A stretch of DNA of 5,137 nucleotides from NCBI GenBank assembly GCA_001828545.1, contig MHYW01000045.1:1-5137 (forward strand), given 5' to 3'. Source of the DNA: Planctomycetes bacterium RIFCSPHIGHO2_12_FULL_52_36 (GTDB taxonomy: Bacteria > Planctomycetota > Brocadiia > Brocadiales > Bathyanammoxibiaceae). The position numbers and the translations under genes are program-made. A model generated the notes under the pieces. The model was not told the origin of the DNA. It saw nothing but the letters and a program-made list of their open reading frames with translations, and made no database searches. This document shows positions 5,137 to 5,137 of the stretch, one piece after another (position 1 is the first letter of the stretch; every line of letters starts with the position of its first letter).

Positions 5137-5137
5137 A

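Overview
The window looks like a chromosomal segment of an uncultivated Gram-negative bacterium, most plausibly a planctomycete near the anammox lineage (Brocadiales). This rests on family resemblance from memory, not a search: an OmpL-like outer-membrane porin, a secreted diheme cytochrome c, an Amt ammonium channel, weak or absent Shine-Dalgarno sites before some genes, and many interspersed palindromes. A nitrospiral or deltaproteobacterial host cannot be excluded.

Layout, left to right. (1) Positions 1-852 (+) hold the C-terminal 283 residues of a beta-barrel porin whose start lies outside the window. (2) Positions 853-1110 carry no gene but hold six different short palindromes. (3) Positions 1111-2262 (+) encode an exported protein with two CxxCH heme motifs; its N-terminal linker seems to be built from dispersed repeats kept in frame. 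(4) Positions 2263-2477 hold a roughly 100-bp imperfect palindrome made of 7-bp units, then the ribosome binding site of amt. (5) Positions 2478-3890 (+) encode a complete Amt ammonium transporter with all key pore residues, followed by an intrinsic terminator. (6) Positions 3980-4036 hold another 7-bp repeat tract, inverted relative to the one upstream of amt. (7) On the minus strand a small YgiT-type zinc-finger protein (5124-4846) is followed after 17 bp by mazG (4827-4027), convergent with amt.

The porin, cytochrome and Amt are all envelope proteins (outer membrane, exported or periplasm-like space, inner membrane), but the 215-258 bp gaps full of repeats suggest separate transcription units. 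The zinc-finger gene and mazG look like one operon, with a possible toxin partner beyond the right edge.

The most notable aspect is the repeats. At least seven GC-rich palindromes and four tracts of 7-bp period sit in gaps, at gene ends and inside two coding regions (the cytochrome linker and a loop of the catalytic MazG domain). I see no clear evidence of a new defence or enzyme system.
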